From NCBI GenBank assembly GCA_907163375.1, contig CAJQUW010009069.1, positions 1-64,000 on the forward strand: a stretch of 64,000 bases of DNA, written 5' to 3'. Origin of the DNA: Prostheceraeus crozeri. Lineage: Eukaryota; Platyhelminthes; Polycladida; Euryleptidae. Below are positions 8,457 through 17,070 of this stretch, piece by piece. The first letter of the stretch is position 1. Every line of letters begins with the position of its first letter. A program made the position numbers and the translations under genes. Under the pieces are notes generated by a model. It was not told the DNA's origin. It worked only from the letters and a program-made list of their open reading frames with translations, and ran no database searches.

Positions 8457-8464
8457 TGCAAAAG
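8456..8464 (+). promoter_or_regulatory. ATGCAAAAG promoter-like motif
   Basis: Overlaps the end of penton-like copy 1 and stands 32 bases before the ATG at 8496. Confidence 0.35.
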
Positions 8465-8495
8465 TATGCTAATATATTTTTCCAATGTGAATAAT

Positions 8496-10016
8496 ATGGA
8501 AAGTGAAAATAAGGACTCGTTTCTAATCTACTTACCCAGTAATGCTTCTATGAATAAATTTCCCAAAAATAAACCATCAGACTATCGAGTAGAATTAAAT
8601 CGCCCACTGCATTTAGAAGGTGAATGGGAGGTTGGCGTTTCTAGTATTTGCTATGATAGCAATATTCAGAATGTGAATGATTTGGAAGAAATGATATTGA
8701 CTCCTCGCACCCATGATGGAATAACGATGAATAATGCATTTCAGTTCCCATACAATTTAACATCAGATGGAAAGTGGAACTATGAATGGATTCAGATAAA
8801 ATCAGATTCTTATGAACCATTTGGGAATGAGAAAATTATTAAGGCATTCAACAGTGGTATTACTTCCATCATGAAGAATAAAAATCAGAAAGCTTATGAG
8901 TTTACTATCTATCATTGGAGTGGGAGACAGTTCCTCCGCTTTCATTCTTTTACTAAAGGTCTTACGCTGAGGTTGGATAGTGAATTCTATCCACATCTTG
9001 GTTTTGGTCATGGACTACATCTAACGTCAATTGCTACTGCAAATGTTAAAAAAGTTTATTCAAATCGAATCAACAAATTTCATTATAGATTTAAAATATT
9101 TGATGAAGATGTTGTAGAATGCGAAGAACGCATCATTTTGAAAAAGCGTGGTGTTCAACCTTTATCACTTATTGAGTTAGTAAAACGATGGAATGAGACT
9201 GTGGGTAAGAAGTATGGAGAGAAAATTATGGCGGACAAAAATAAGTTGGTTATTCAGAAATATAATGACAAACTTACAGTTTATTTCTCTCCAACCTTGC
9301 GTCATTTTGTAAGACATATATCGCCTATTATTGGAAGCGGTTGGGGTTATGCTTCTCATGAATATCACACTAAAGCTGATTCAGTTAATGATGAATGGTG
9401 GGTGGACATCTATGGTGATCGCATCAAGAAAATTTACCAATCTTGTCAAGAAACTAAAGTTAGTATCAATACAATGCCGTGTCTATACAATACAGTTAAA
9501 AGCTTCATTCATGTAATAAATCCATATATACAACAGAAGTTGAAGCATGTGATGAAAAGTAAATATGATGTAAAGACACACCACATTTCGTTTTCAATTG
9601 AAAATCAACGCGTTGTTCTGAAACTGGGCGATGACATTCAATGTCAATTGAGTAAAAATTTGAAAAAACTCTTTGGTTTTTCAATGCTACAAGCTGTGTT
9701 TGCTGCTGCGCATACGATTGGTATAGAAACACCAATGACACTTGATAAACATGAACAGCACCTTTACATTCAAAGTGATTTGATTTTACCTATTTCTGTT
9801 GGTGAGAAAAAAGAATACATTTTACGTGATTTCATTCATGATAAAGACGCTTCATATGGAATAGTCGAGAAGATGTTTGAATCTATTTTCTATCATCCCG
9901 TCGTCAAACAAACTATACCCTCTATTGCTATCAAAATTACCAATGGTTTACAAGAGTGCATCCATGTGAAAGATACTAAATCCCTCATAACGTTAGTGTT
10001 TCGGAAAACAAAGTGA
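8496..10016 (+). CDS. Penton-like minor capsid protein, copy 2
   Basis: From the ATG at 8496 the frame gives 506 residues (an earlier in-frame ATG at 8466 adds ten). It opens with FLIYLPSNASMNKFP and LHLEGEWEVGVSSI, the same Polinton signature as copy 1 (LPSN, then WEVGV). It also has two internal stretches of similar design (KAFNSGITSIM and SLIELVKRWNETVG) and ends with a beta-rich segment closing in ITLVFRKTK. It looks whole. Having two tandem, strongly diverged copies suggests the vertex complex was subdivided between paralogues, or that one copy was taking over from the other. Polyadenylation-like AATAAA follows at about 10040. Confidence 0.7.
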   Translation: MESENKDSFLIYLPSNASMNKFPKNKPSDYRVELNRPLHLEGEWEVGVSSICYDSNIQNVNDLEEMILTPRTHDGITMNNAFQFPYNLTSDGKWNYEWIQIKSDSYEPFGNEKIIKAFNSGITSIMKNKNQKAYEFTIYHWSGRQFLRFHSFTKGLTLRLDSEFYPHLGFGHGLHLTSIATANVKKVYSNRINKFHYRFKIFDEDVVECEERIILKKRGVQPLSLIELVKRWNETVGKKYGEKIMADKNKLVIQKYNDKLTVYFSPTLRHFVRHISPIIGSGWGYASHEYHTKADSVNDEWWVDIYGDRIKKIYQSCQETKVSINTMPCLYNTVKSFIHVINPYIQQKLKHVMKSKYDVKTHHISFSIENQRVVLKLGDDIQCQLSKNLKKLFGFSMLQAVFAAAHTIGIETPMTLDKHEQHLYIQSDLILPISVGEKKEYILRDFIHDKDASYGIVEKMFESIFYHPVVKQTIPSIAIKITNGLQECIHVKDTKSLITLVFRKTK

Positions 10017-10195
10017 AGTCATTGTGATATGTTTATTGAAATAAAAATATGTATATGAAAAAGTCTTTTCACAGATATAGAAGGAATGGGCTGACTGTAG
10101 GCATATATTCACAAGGAAGAAACGATCTCATGCGATACATAAAACAACCATGTATATCTACAAAAAGCAACATCAAAATACTGAGTTAAAGTTGA

Positions 10196-13100
10196 TTATG
10201 TCAATACATCTCCTGAATGTGGTGGCGTGAGTTTTATTCTTTTGGGTGGAGGTATGTTTGTGTCAGGATGTCCATGTGGAAGAGATGTGTTATGTCCTAT
10301 CCAACACCTCTTATCCTCCCATGCTGAAAGTGCTCGTTTCTTGAACGTGTACGTTTTTACAGTATGAACTTGAGATTTTAAGATTGTCATATTGACAAAC
10401 GTTATAGTTTTATTTTTATAGGCCTTCTTATAGGACCGATGTTTCATTTTATGAACAATGGATTTTGATATACCTTTAGCACGCTTAATACTATCTGCAC
10501 ATTCTTTTAATTTCATGGAAAACATTTTAGGACGGAGGAGAATCATTTCATCTATTTACTTTCCTCTTGTTTCATCCTTAAAACAACCAAGTTTGGCTTT
10601 ATTCTGTATGGAATAGAGTGGATGAGTGGGATTGTAGTTAGATGTGTCGAAATATTTTTCTAATGACTTGCCTACTTCATTAAAATTTAAATCTTTTTGA
10701 GTGGTAATTCCTAAAAAGAAACTATCTGTATCACCACCCAGCAAGCGAACCTCTTTTACGAGAGGGCATGGTTTTAATATTTTGTAGAAGAGTTGATACA
10801 TTTCAAGCTTGGAAGAATCTAAAACGGCTTGCCCAATATAGATGGGTTTGCACAACTCAATTTCTGATTTTATCATTTTAACACCTACAAGATCCTCATC
10901 GATGATGTCTCTATCAATGAAAAGAGGTGATGAGGTCAATTTGTGATATTTTTGTTCATCAACGACTAGTTTGTAATTCATACGTTTTCCAACATCCTCC
11001 ATGGTCTTTCCGAATAGACTGTTATTCTTATATTTATAAAAATCCTTTTCAAAATTATTTTGGGCGAGTGCACGTTTTTGACTGTTACTATCTATGTAGG
11101 GTTTGAGGAAGGCTTTCTGTCTAAATTTGATAATGCGGTGAACTGACTTTAAAAGCATGCCCATTTCTAAATAGAATTTTAATATGCAGAAGTGTACGAG
11201 ATAATTTTTCTTATCATATTGGGTGAGTAAAAGTTTGCGGCATGGTTTGTACCTTGGATGTCCACACTCTATTAAGTTATTATGAAATTGTGACATGAAT
11301 GGTGAAAACATATCTTCAGTCACTTCACCAGATTCAGGTGCGAGTGGGAAATCAGCAGTTTTATTTTTAATGCTATTTGGATAAATCAAATCCACTTCAA
11401 AATAATATCCCCAATCACCTTCATCTGGAATCTTCAGTATGTTTGAAGGGTTGGAGTAATACTCAAGCTCATCTTGATTTAACCAACTAAACTCGGAATG
11501 AGGTAGTGGTTTAGACAGTGAACTGCCATATAAATTATTTTGGTCATAGTACTTTAGGTGGATATGATCATCACCTACTGTTTCAGATTTTATATGATGT
11601 TTATTTACAAATGTGAGACCACCGCGTATTCCGCGCTTAAATATATTATACATCTCCGGGTCTTGTAAGAGATGAATGGTCTCACCAGTCATTTTAAAGG
11701 CTGATTTAAAGGACATGGCTGGTAGACTGACAAAGTGGACAGGATCTAATTTGTCTTCTTCTAATGCCACTCGTCGAAATTCCTGAAAGACATCAGCCAG
11801 CAAAATGACATCTAATTCTAAGTAAGCGATTATATAATCGCCAAACGTTTTACAATCAAATTTTAACCATGCCTCTTGAGCATGTTCATAGTCCTCTACT
11901 GGACAATCTTCACCCGTCAAATCGTTTTTGAATTTGTCAATGGAAGGAAGGGTTGTTTCATTTAGTTTAGACATTGAGGTAAAATACGCATAAGGAAAGA
12001 CTCCTTTGCGAGTGATTATTTCATCCGTTAAGTTTGGATAGTGTTTCTTCAAAGTTTGACTATGGGGAAGAAACTTGAGATTTCGAACGAGAGAAGCTAG
12101 TGACGCTGACATGAATTGAAATGAATCTAAAAATTTTATTTCGAAGAAGACTGTCTTATTATCTTTAGTTTTATCTACTTGTACTTTTGCTGTCATTGCC
12201 ATGAATTTTTCTCTCGTTTGTGCTATTACATTAAACTGCCACGATTTCATCTGGCTCAACCCTCCTTTTATGAGCATATGACTGTGACAGCCCTTAAAGT
12301 TATGAAAAATGACGGGTAGTACACGACGTCTCAACCTAAGTGAAAAGTTACATTTGGAGCAGAGTGCGTTTCTAAATTTACCAGTGATGTGATCATGATC
12401 ACGCACTTTCTTAATTTTATCGTCATCAAACGTTTTATGACATTTAGGACAGGATGTGCAACTTTCAAATTTTTGTTTGTCTTCATCTGACATATGTAGT
12501 GACTTACGCTGCAATTGGGAATCATATGATTGTTGAAATTTAGCAGCTTTATCGAGAAATTCTAGAAATTTTGAAATGCAATCTTCACCTTGCCAAGTAT
12601 GCATTTTGTTTTGTCTATTCCTAAAGTGGTCATGCCATACTTCATAGCAGGATATGGCTGCTGGCTTGTGGATGATATCATCAATGTAGCATTCTATGTC
12701 TGCGTAAATGACACGCAGGGGACTTAATTCGTCACCATTATCCCTATGTGAAAATATTTTATCTTTGGGCATGCGTTCCATTTGTAATTTACCTCGCTTG
12801 CACCATTCATAGTGAGTTTCAAATTTATCTTTACTCCAAAAGGAGCGGATGCAGCGGTCGCATACAAAATGTTCACCTCTTTTAGAGTGCCCCAAGTGAG
12901 TGTACAAGCGAGAGATTTTGGTAATACCACGGTAGTGCCATTCCTCGCTATCATCTTGTTTTACTAATAAGAGGTTGACTACACGTTCATAACAAGTTGA
13001 ACGTGAATTATAGCGGGCACCCTTCAACCCCTTCTCCCACACGTGAACGACAATTTTAGTCTTATTATGTTTTTCGAACGTTTCTACATCTTTGATTTTC

Positions 13101-14014
13101 ATGTTGTTACTATCACAACCTTCAAAGTCTAGTTCATCCTCCCACTGTCTATAGCTATAGGTGCGATCTCGGTGCGCGTTGATATCATTATAGTGAAGGA
13201 TGGATAGGACTGCATATTTGAAACACTGTGATTTACAATCGACATTGATGACAGCTTTCTTATTATACAACGTTTTTGGTAGTTTAAATGTACCTCGAGC
13301 TGCATGACTTTCTAATAGTGAAATTTTGAATATGGCTGAGTCCACACCATCAAAAATGAGAGCGCTGTCGCGTTGATTGAATTTATCTACATTTGATTTT
13401 AAACATTGAATGTGAAAATTTAGCCAAGACTCGCAGTCTACAACTTCGGTTGCGGAAGAGGAAGGAACATGAAACTGTATTCTCTCCGTCACTTGACCCG
13501 TTTGAAAATCTATCTTAATATATTTTAGTTTAAGGTAGATGAGCGCCTTCATTCTAAAATTGTCTAAATTGTTGAAGAGCGCTTCAATAATGTTAGAATT
13601 TTGAAGGAGCCACTCAGGAAAATCTACTATTTGAGTATTGGACTCCATGCAGTAGTCGCGTACTAAATTATTATGTGAAACATTAATGAGGGAGATGGTA
13701 GAGGTACCGTTGGTGTAGTGATCATTTGCATGCGTGTGTTGAAGTCTGTGCGAAGATCGCTGAAAGTGACTATCAAAAGAAAGAGGGCACAAATCGCAAG
13801 GAAAGGAGATGTCATCGTCAGAATCAACTTCACCTCCGGAGATTGACGCCCCTTTGCGTTGACACACACGTTGTTTGATGTGTCGAAGGAGACTGTGCTT
13901 CCTTGTAAACATATGTCCGCAGTCGGCACATTCCCAGTCGTTGCCTTGTCGCGAGAGTCCTGAGCTGGAACTCACATCACCTGAAAGAGAAATCATTCTA
14001 TCATCTCTGTTCAA
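10196..14014 (-). pseudogene. Protein-primed DNA polymerase B (Polinton PolB)
   Basis: The long minus-strand coding region has the Polinton PolB layout. A C2H2 finger opens it (CADCGHMFTRKHSLLRHIKQ), and a second finger-like motif follows (CDLCPLSFDSHFQRSSHRLQH). Near residue 265 comes the KSQCFKYAVLSILHY module common to these polymerases. The 3'-5' exonuclease begins with YADIECYID (about residue 436). An endonuclease-VII-like zinc motif (DHDHITGKFRNALCSKCN) sits near residue 540. The polymerase palm has YDQNNLYGSS, NSLFGKTMEDV and GGDTDSFFLG near residue 1090. Such enzymes copy the linear element from its ends using a protein primer. The region appears broken about once, near its end. Confidence 0.9.
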
Positions 14015-14427
14015 GTCTCAGTGTATTGTTGCAACCTACCTTGACTCAACGACTCTAAACTTTCCTCGAGAAGGGAGGGCTTTGGTGATGAAGTTGATGG
14101 CTGAAATTGAGGAAGATGCTATTAACCACACGTTTGACGGAGATGAGTGAAGAAATTTTCAACTTACCATTTCAACGAAATCGAGTTTAAGGTTGATACT
14201 TCAACAAGATAGAGACTTCACGAGAGAGCAGTTTACTTGTACGCCTCAAATATAGAATTCGTCAGAGAACACTTCACTTATATGTCACAAAGACAGAGTG
14301 AAATGACACGAATGTCACTTTACATATATACTTTCATATTCATCATTCATTGGCTGTTCATTCTGATTGGTTGCTTGTTGATACTTAAGAATTAGAAAAC
14401 ATTTCAAAGTTATTATTCACAGTCAAC
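14015..14427. promoter_or_regulatory. Divergent intergenic region with CCAAT-type boxes
   Basis: Lies between the PolB start (minus) and the small ORF at 14428 (plus). Two ATTGG boxes stand at about 14350 and 14364, roughly 65-80 bases before the 14428 ATG. An AT-rich stretch with TATATA lies near 14328. A good minus-strand splice-donor word (GGTAAGT) is near 14165 and an acceptor-like TTTCAG just inside the PolB start, so a spliced leader is possible but not shown. Confidence 0.35.
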
Positions 14428-14823
14428 ATGACAAGCCCTCCGATAACACCAAACACAAAATTCTCTTTTCCATCCTCAACACCAAACGCTCCAACGAAGG
14501 TAGAGAAGACGTTATTACCAGCGGACAACGAAGAGAGTGTATGTGAGAAGGAGTGTCCCGACTTAACAGGCGTGAGGTGGAAGTATCTCCAGTACGATAC
14601 TGAGGATGTGATGGAGATCACCAGCACGAAATTCCTCCACCAATTATGGGAGTGGTACACCCCTAACTCCCAGCCACGAACTATGGAGGAGTGGGAGTAT
14701 ATTGACAAAGTGAGGCTCGCAGTGGAAGAACGATTAAAGCAACTGAACTGTTTTTGTTATCTATGTGAAGCCAGACTCTGGGACGATATTGACGATGAAG
14801 ACCTTTTGAAATACATGCCATAA
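14428..14823 (+). CDS. Small acidic protein with Cys motif, unknown
   Basis: A 131-residue frame with a Ser/Thr/Pro-rich N-terminus (residues 1-30), then an acidic globular part (CEKECPDLTGVRWKYLQYDTEDV, and ITSTKFLHQLWEWY) and a C-terminal CFCYLCEARLWDDIDDEDLL that could bind zinc together with the earlier Cys pair. A polyadenylation-like AATAAA overlaps the stop. Upstream are two CCAAT-type boxes. It is divergent to PolB and is probably an accessory gene of Polinton 1. I do not recognise the family. Confidence 0.5.
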   Translation: MTSPPITPNTKFSFPSSTPNAPTKVEKTLLPADNEESVCEKECPDLTGVRWKYLQYDTEDVMEITSTKFLHQLWEWYTPNSQPRTMEEWEYIDKVRLAVEERLKQLNCFCYLCEARLWDDIDDEDLLKYMP

Positions 14824-14883
14824 TAAATTTTTATTTCGTATTATCTTTGCTTTCATACTGACTTACTTGAATGGGGCTTCAGT

Positions 14884-15484
14884 GGATGATTTAACCATGT
14901 ATACATATTCATTTGGAAATAGTAGCACGCTTAGTCTAACTTGTAAATCTTAAAACATTTCATATGGACGATGATGGTAGATGAAATAGTGTCAAATAAA
15001 TTAAGATAGCTTACACTTCTGATACAGGGATAGCAATCGACTGCGATCCATGTGTAAAGAGCTTGTTAGACTACGGATGGGCTTAAGTGGATGATTTAAC
15101 CATGTATACTTTTTCATTTGGAAATAGTAGCACGCTTAGTCTAACTTGTAAATCTTAAAACATTTCATATGGACGATGATGGTAGATGAAATAGTGTCAA
15201 ATAAATTAAGATAGCTTACACTTCTGATACAGGGATAGCAATCGATTGCGATCCATGTGTAAAGAGCTTGTTAGACTACGGATGGGCTTAAGTGGATGAT
15301 TTAACCATGTATACTTTTTCATTTGGAAATAGTAGCACGCTTAGTCTAACTTGTAAATCTTAAAACATTTCATATGGACGATGATGGTAGATGAAATAGT
15401 GTCAAATAAAATTAAGATAGCTTACATGATTCTGGGATAGCAATCGACTGCGATCCATGTGTAAAGAGCTTGTTAGACTACGGA
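14884..15484. repeat. 205-bp tandem repeat, about three copies
   Basis: Three near-identical units start at 14884, 15089 and 15294, giving an exact period of 205 bp twice. Differences are few, mostly near the third unit's end. Each unit carries the words GGATGATTTAACC and CAGGGATAGCAATCGA; the latter recurs alone near 16334, tying this array to the hairpin-bearing repeats that follow. No coding frame is supported. Confidence 0.9.
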
Positions 15485-15825
15485 AGAGAGAAGTGTGTTA
15501 TGTTGCGTGTGGCGCGTGAGTGTCCTATCATTTCATTCCATTCATCAATTCGTCTCATTGATAGAGACAGGTAGAACTCATGGTTCTCATAACGTATGCA
15601 ATGGAAAGTTTTAGGCAACCTTCGACAGTTGGCTAAATGTCGCCCTGGCGCGAATGCATACTACGTTGAGACAGAGGCAATCACTTGCAAACATGACGCA
15701 GAGAGGTTAAACAAGATTGACCATTGCCGAATGTCCCTTGCGGTATACATAGCTACGGGTTTCACCGCCGCCCTTTACAGGAACGCCCGTCGAAAGGAAG
15801 TATTACACCGAACTTCATTTGCAAC
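15485..15825. other. No supported feature
   Basis: Spacer between the 205-bp array and the first hairpin repeat. A plus-strand frame is open across it, but it runs straight through the antisense hairpin repeat and has no recognisable features. Confidence 0.4.
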
Positions 15826-15930
15826 GTTCAAGTTGACTGATAGCAGATTCAACTTAATGATAGTATTCGCCAGTCCAAAGACTGCCCAGGGTAAACCGCG
15901 TGGAGGTTCTATAATGTCTTGCCCCATGGT

Positions 15931-15946
15931 GGCCCTTAAGAGAGCC
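15931..15946 (-). terminator. Histone-type 3' stem-loop, copy 1
   Basis: Minus-strand GGCTCTCTTAAGGGCC forms a six-pair stem (with one G-T pair) and a four-base loop, followed by ACCA and, a few bases on, CAAGACAT. This is the layout of replication-dependent histone mRNA ends (GGCTCTTTTCAGAGCC, ACCA, then a CAAGAAAGA-like downstream element). It stands about 40 bases after the stop at 15987. Confidence 0.6.
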
Positions 15947-15986
15947 GATGGTTCGTTCTCGGTGTCAATGGTGTCAATTAAGTTGA

Positions 15987-16241
15987 CTATTGGCTGGAAT
16001 AGTCAATGGGTATGACGGTTAGGTTGTCATAGACCCTATACCGCCGAGGTCGTGCTGGTGCATCTGGCACCTTTCGGATGCGAGTGGTATTCGGAGTCCA
16101 TACCTCATCCGTCCAAACGATCTTCTCGATCTTCCCCTTCTTCTCATCCTCTTCATCCCACTCGTCGAGGATGACGAACTCGGGAATGGCGTTGTCTTCA
16201 TCGATGAAGACGGGAATGCTGTTGGCAGATGTCGCTTCCAT
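15987..16241 (-). CDS. Small acidic protein, unknown (84 aa)
   Basis: An 84-residue minus-strand frame. The first half is acidic (FIDEDNAIPEFVILDEWDEEDEKKG) and the second half is basic and Pro-rich (NTTRIRKVPDAPARPRRYRVY). A TATA box (TATATAAG, 16282-16289) lies about 41 bases upstream of the ATG, and the histone-type hairpin lies about 40 bases after the stop, so the unit looks like a compact complete transcription unit. I do not recognise the protein. Confidence 0.5.
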   Translation of the reverse strand: MEATSANSIPVFIDEDNAIPEFVILDEWDEEDEKKGKIEKIVWTDEVWTPNTTRIRKVPDAPARPRRYRVYDNLTVIPIDYSSQ

Positions 16242-16281
16242 CGTGACTTGAAATTGAATGAGAAGCGCTACAATCTTCTGG

Positions 16282-16289
16282 CTTATATA
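16282..16289 (-). promoter_or_regulatory. TATA box
   Basis: Minus-strand CCCTATATAAGCC, about 41 bases upstream of the ATG at 16241. Confidence 0.6.
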
Positions 16290-16462
16290 GGGTTTTCAAC
16301 AATGAATTGCTCAACAGCGAATCAGAATGCTTCAGGGATAGCAATCGACTGCATAATGTTCAAGTTGACTGATAGCAGATTCAACTTAATGATAGTATTC
16401 GCCAGTCCGAAGACTGCCCAAGGCAAACCGCGTGGAGGTTCTATCATGTCTTGCCCCATGGT

Positions 16463-16479
16463 GGCCCTTTAAGAGAGCC
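16463..16479 (-). terminator. Histone-type 3' stem-loop, copy 2
   Basis: Same hairpin as at 15931 with one extra A in the loop or stem base, followed by ACCATGG and GCAAGACATG. It overlaps the end of the frame 16469-16774. Confidence 0.5.
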
Positions 16480-16774
16480 GATGGTTCGTTCTCGGGAGTA
16501 ACGTCATCTTACACCCTACCAATTCTGCTGAGAGAGTCTTTGACTCTCTCTTTGGTAGCACTGTCGACTTCCACACTAGCTGGTACATGGCTAAAAGTGG
16601 AATGTTGCGCCATTCCGTTGGATTGACAGCAGTTGCTGTCATCGGATTGCCAATCCGAGCAAGATTATTAAAAACTCTGTCTTGCTCCTCTAGCCTGACA
16701 AATTCCTCAAATAAATTTCGCGGCCTTAACTGCGGTCCGCGAGGAGAGCTGACTTGACTGTTCGGCGTCTGCAT
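16469..16774 (-). CDS. Small protein, unknown (101 aa or shorter)
   Basis: A 101-residue minus-strand frame starting at an ATG 32 bases below a TATA box (TATATAAA, 16806-16813). The recognisable part is a basic start (SPRGPQLRPRNLFEEF) followed by a mixed helical segment (LEEQDRVFNNLARIG). The frame ends inside the hairpin, unlike its neighbours, so the true stop may have been lost and the last ten residues be 3' UTR. No family recognised. Confidence 0.4.
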   Translation of the reverse strand: MQTPNSQVSSPRGPQLRPRNLFEEFVRLEEQDRVFNNLARIGNPMTATAVNPTEWRNIPLLAMYQLVWKSTVLPKRESKTLSAELVGCKMTLLPRTNHRLS

Positions 16775-16805
16775 GATTGAAATGAAATGAAATGAGAGGC
16801 AGTGG

Positions 16806-16813
16806 TTTATATA
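16806..16813 (-). promoter_or_regulatory. TATA box
   Basis: Minus-strand GGTATATAAACC, 32 bases upstream of the ATG at 16774. Confidence 0.6.
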
Positions 16814-16938
16814 CCCCTCTAACGCGACGCAACGTTCAAGTTGACTGATAGCAGATTCAACTTAATGATAGTATTCGCCAGTCCGAAGACTGCCCAGGGC
16901 AAACCGCGTGGAGGTTCTATCATGTCTTGCCCCTAGGT

Positions 16939-16954
16939 GGCCCTTAAGAGAGCC
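16939..16954 (-). terminator. Histone-type 3' stem-loop, copy 3
   Basis: Identical hairpin to copy 1, followed by ACCTAGGGGCAAGACAT. It lies 116 bases after the stop of the coiled-coil gene at 17071, or about 56 bases if the short intron at 17007-17066 is spliced out. Confidence 0.6.
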
Positions 16955-17006
16955 GATGGTTCGTTCTCGGGAGTGTCGTGATGGGGTGGTGAAGGCGGGC
17001 AAAGAT

Positions 17007-17066
17007 CTGCAATGAAAATGATATGTATTAGAATAGGATATACTATCTTATTTACTTTTCACTTAC
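17007..17066 (-). other. Probable 60-nt intron in a 3' UTR
   Basis: On the minus strand CTTT|GTAAGT at 17066 and TTTTCATTGCAG|ATC at 17007 are strong splice sites for a minimal intron. It lies four bases beyond the stop at 17071. Confidence 0.45.
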
Positions 17067-17070
17067 AAAG

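Larger units (their letters stand above)
1267..14823. mobile_element. Polinton/Maverick element (Polinton 1), fossil
   Basis: The gene set is diagnostic of a Polinton: packaging ATPase, chromodomain integrase, pX-like core protein, double-jelly-roll major capsid protein, adenain-type protease, penton-like proteins and a protein-primed DNA polymerase B. Most structural genes point right and PolB points left. Several genes are open along their full length and about three (integrase, first penton-like gene, PolB) look broken about once each; the ATPase is cut by the copy A insertion. The left terminus is outside the window. I could not find the right terminus; 14823 is the last likely gene, and the element may run on to about 18.3 kb. 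The mix of intact and broken genes suggests a moderately old copy. Confidence 0.9.
15826..16971 (-). repeat. Three dispersed copies of a ~138-bp 3'-end repeat
   Basis: Copies lie at 15826-15962, 16358-16496 and 16834-16971. Read on the minus strand each begins with CGAGAACGAACCATC, then the histone-like hairpin, then GCAAGACAT and about 80 further conserved bases. One copy lies downstream of each of three minus-strand genes, so the repeat behaves like a reused 3'-end cassette. Confidence 0.85.

Noticed and set aside
14015-14175. Spliced 5' exon of Polinton 1 PolB
   Set aside because: Donor- and acceptor-like words exist on the minus strand, but the existing frame already begins at a sensible ATG before the first zinc finger; not provable from sequence.
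15826-15935. Minus-strand small frame starting in GCCACCATGG (a perfect Kozak context)
   Set aside because: The ATG lies just 3' of the hairpin and the context equals the histone-type ACCA flank; one of the three copies has lost the ATG, so coding is unlikely.
15596-16015. Plus-strand 139-residue frame
   Set aside because: It runs antisense through the histone-type hairpin repeat and beyond; no motif, and the minus-strand reading explains the repeat better.
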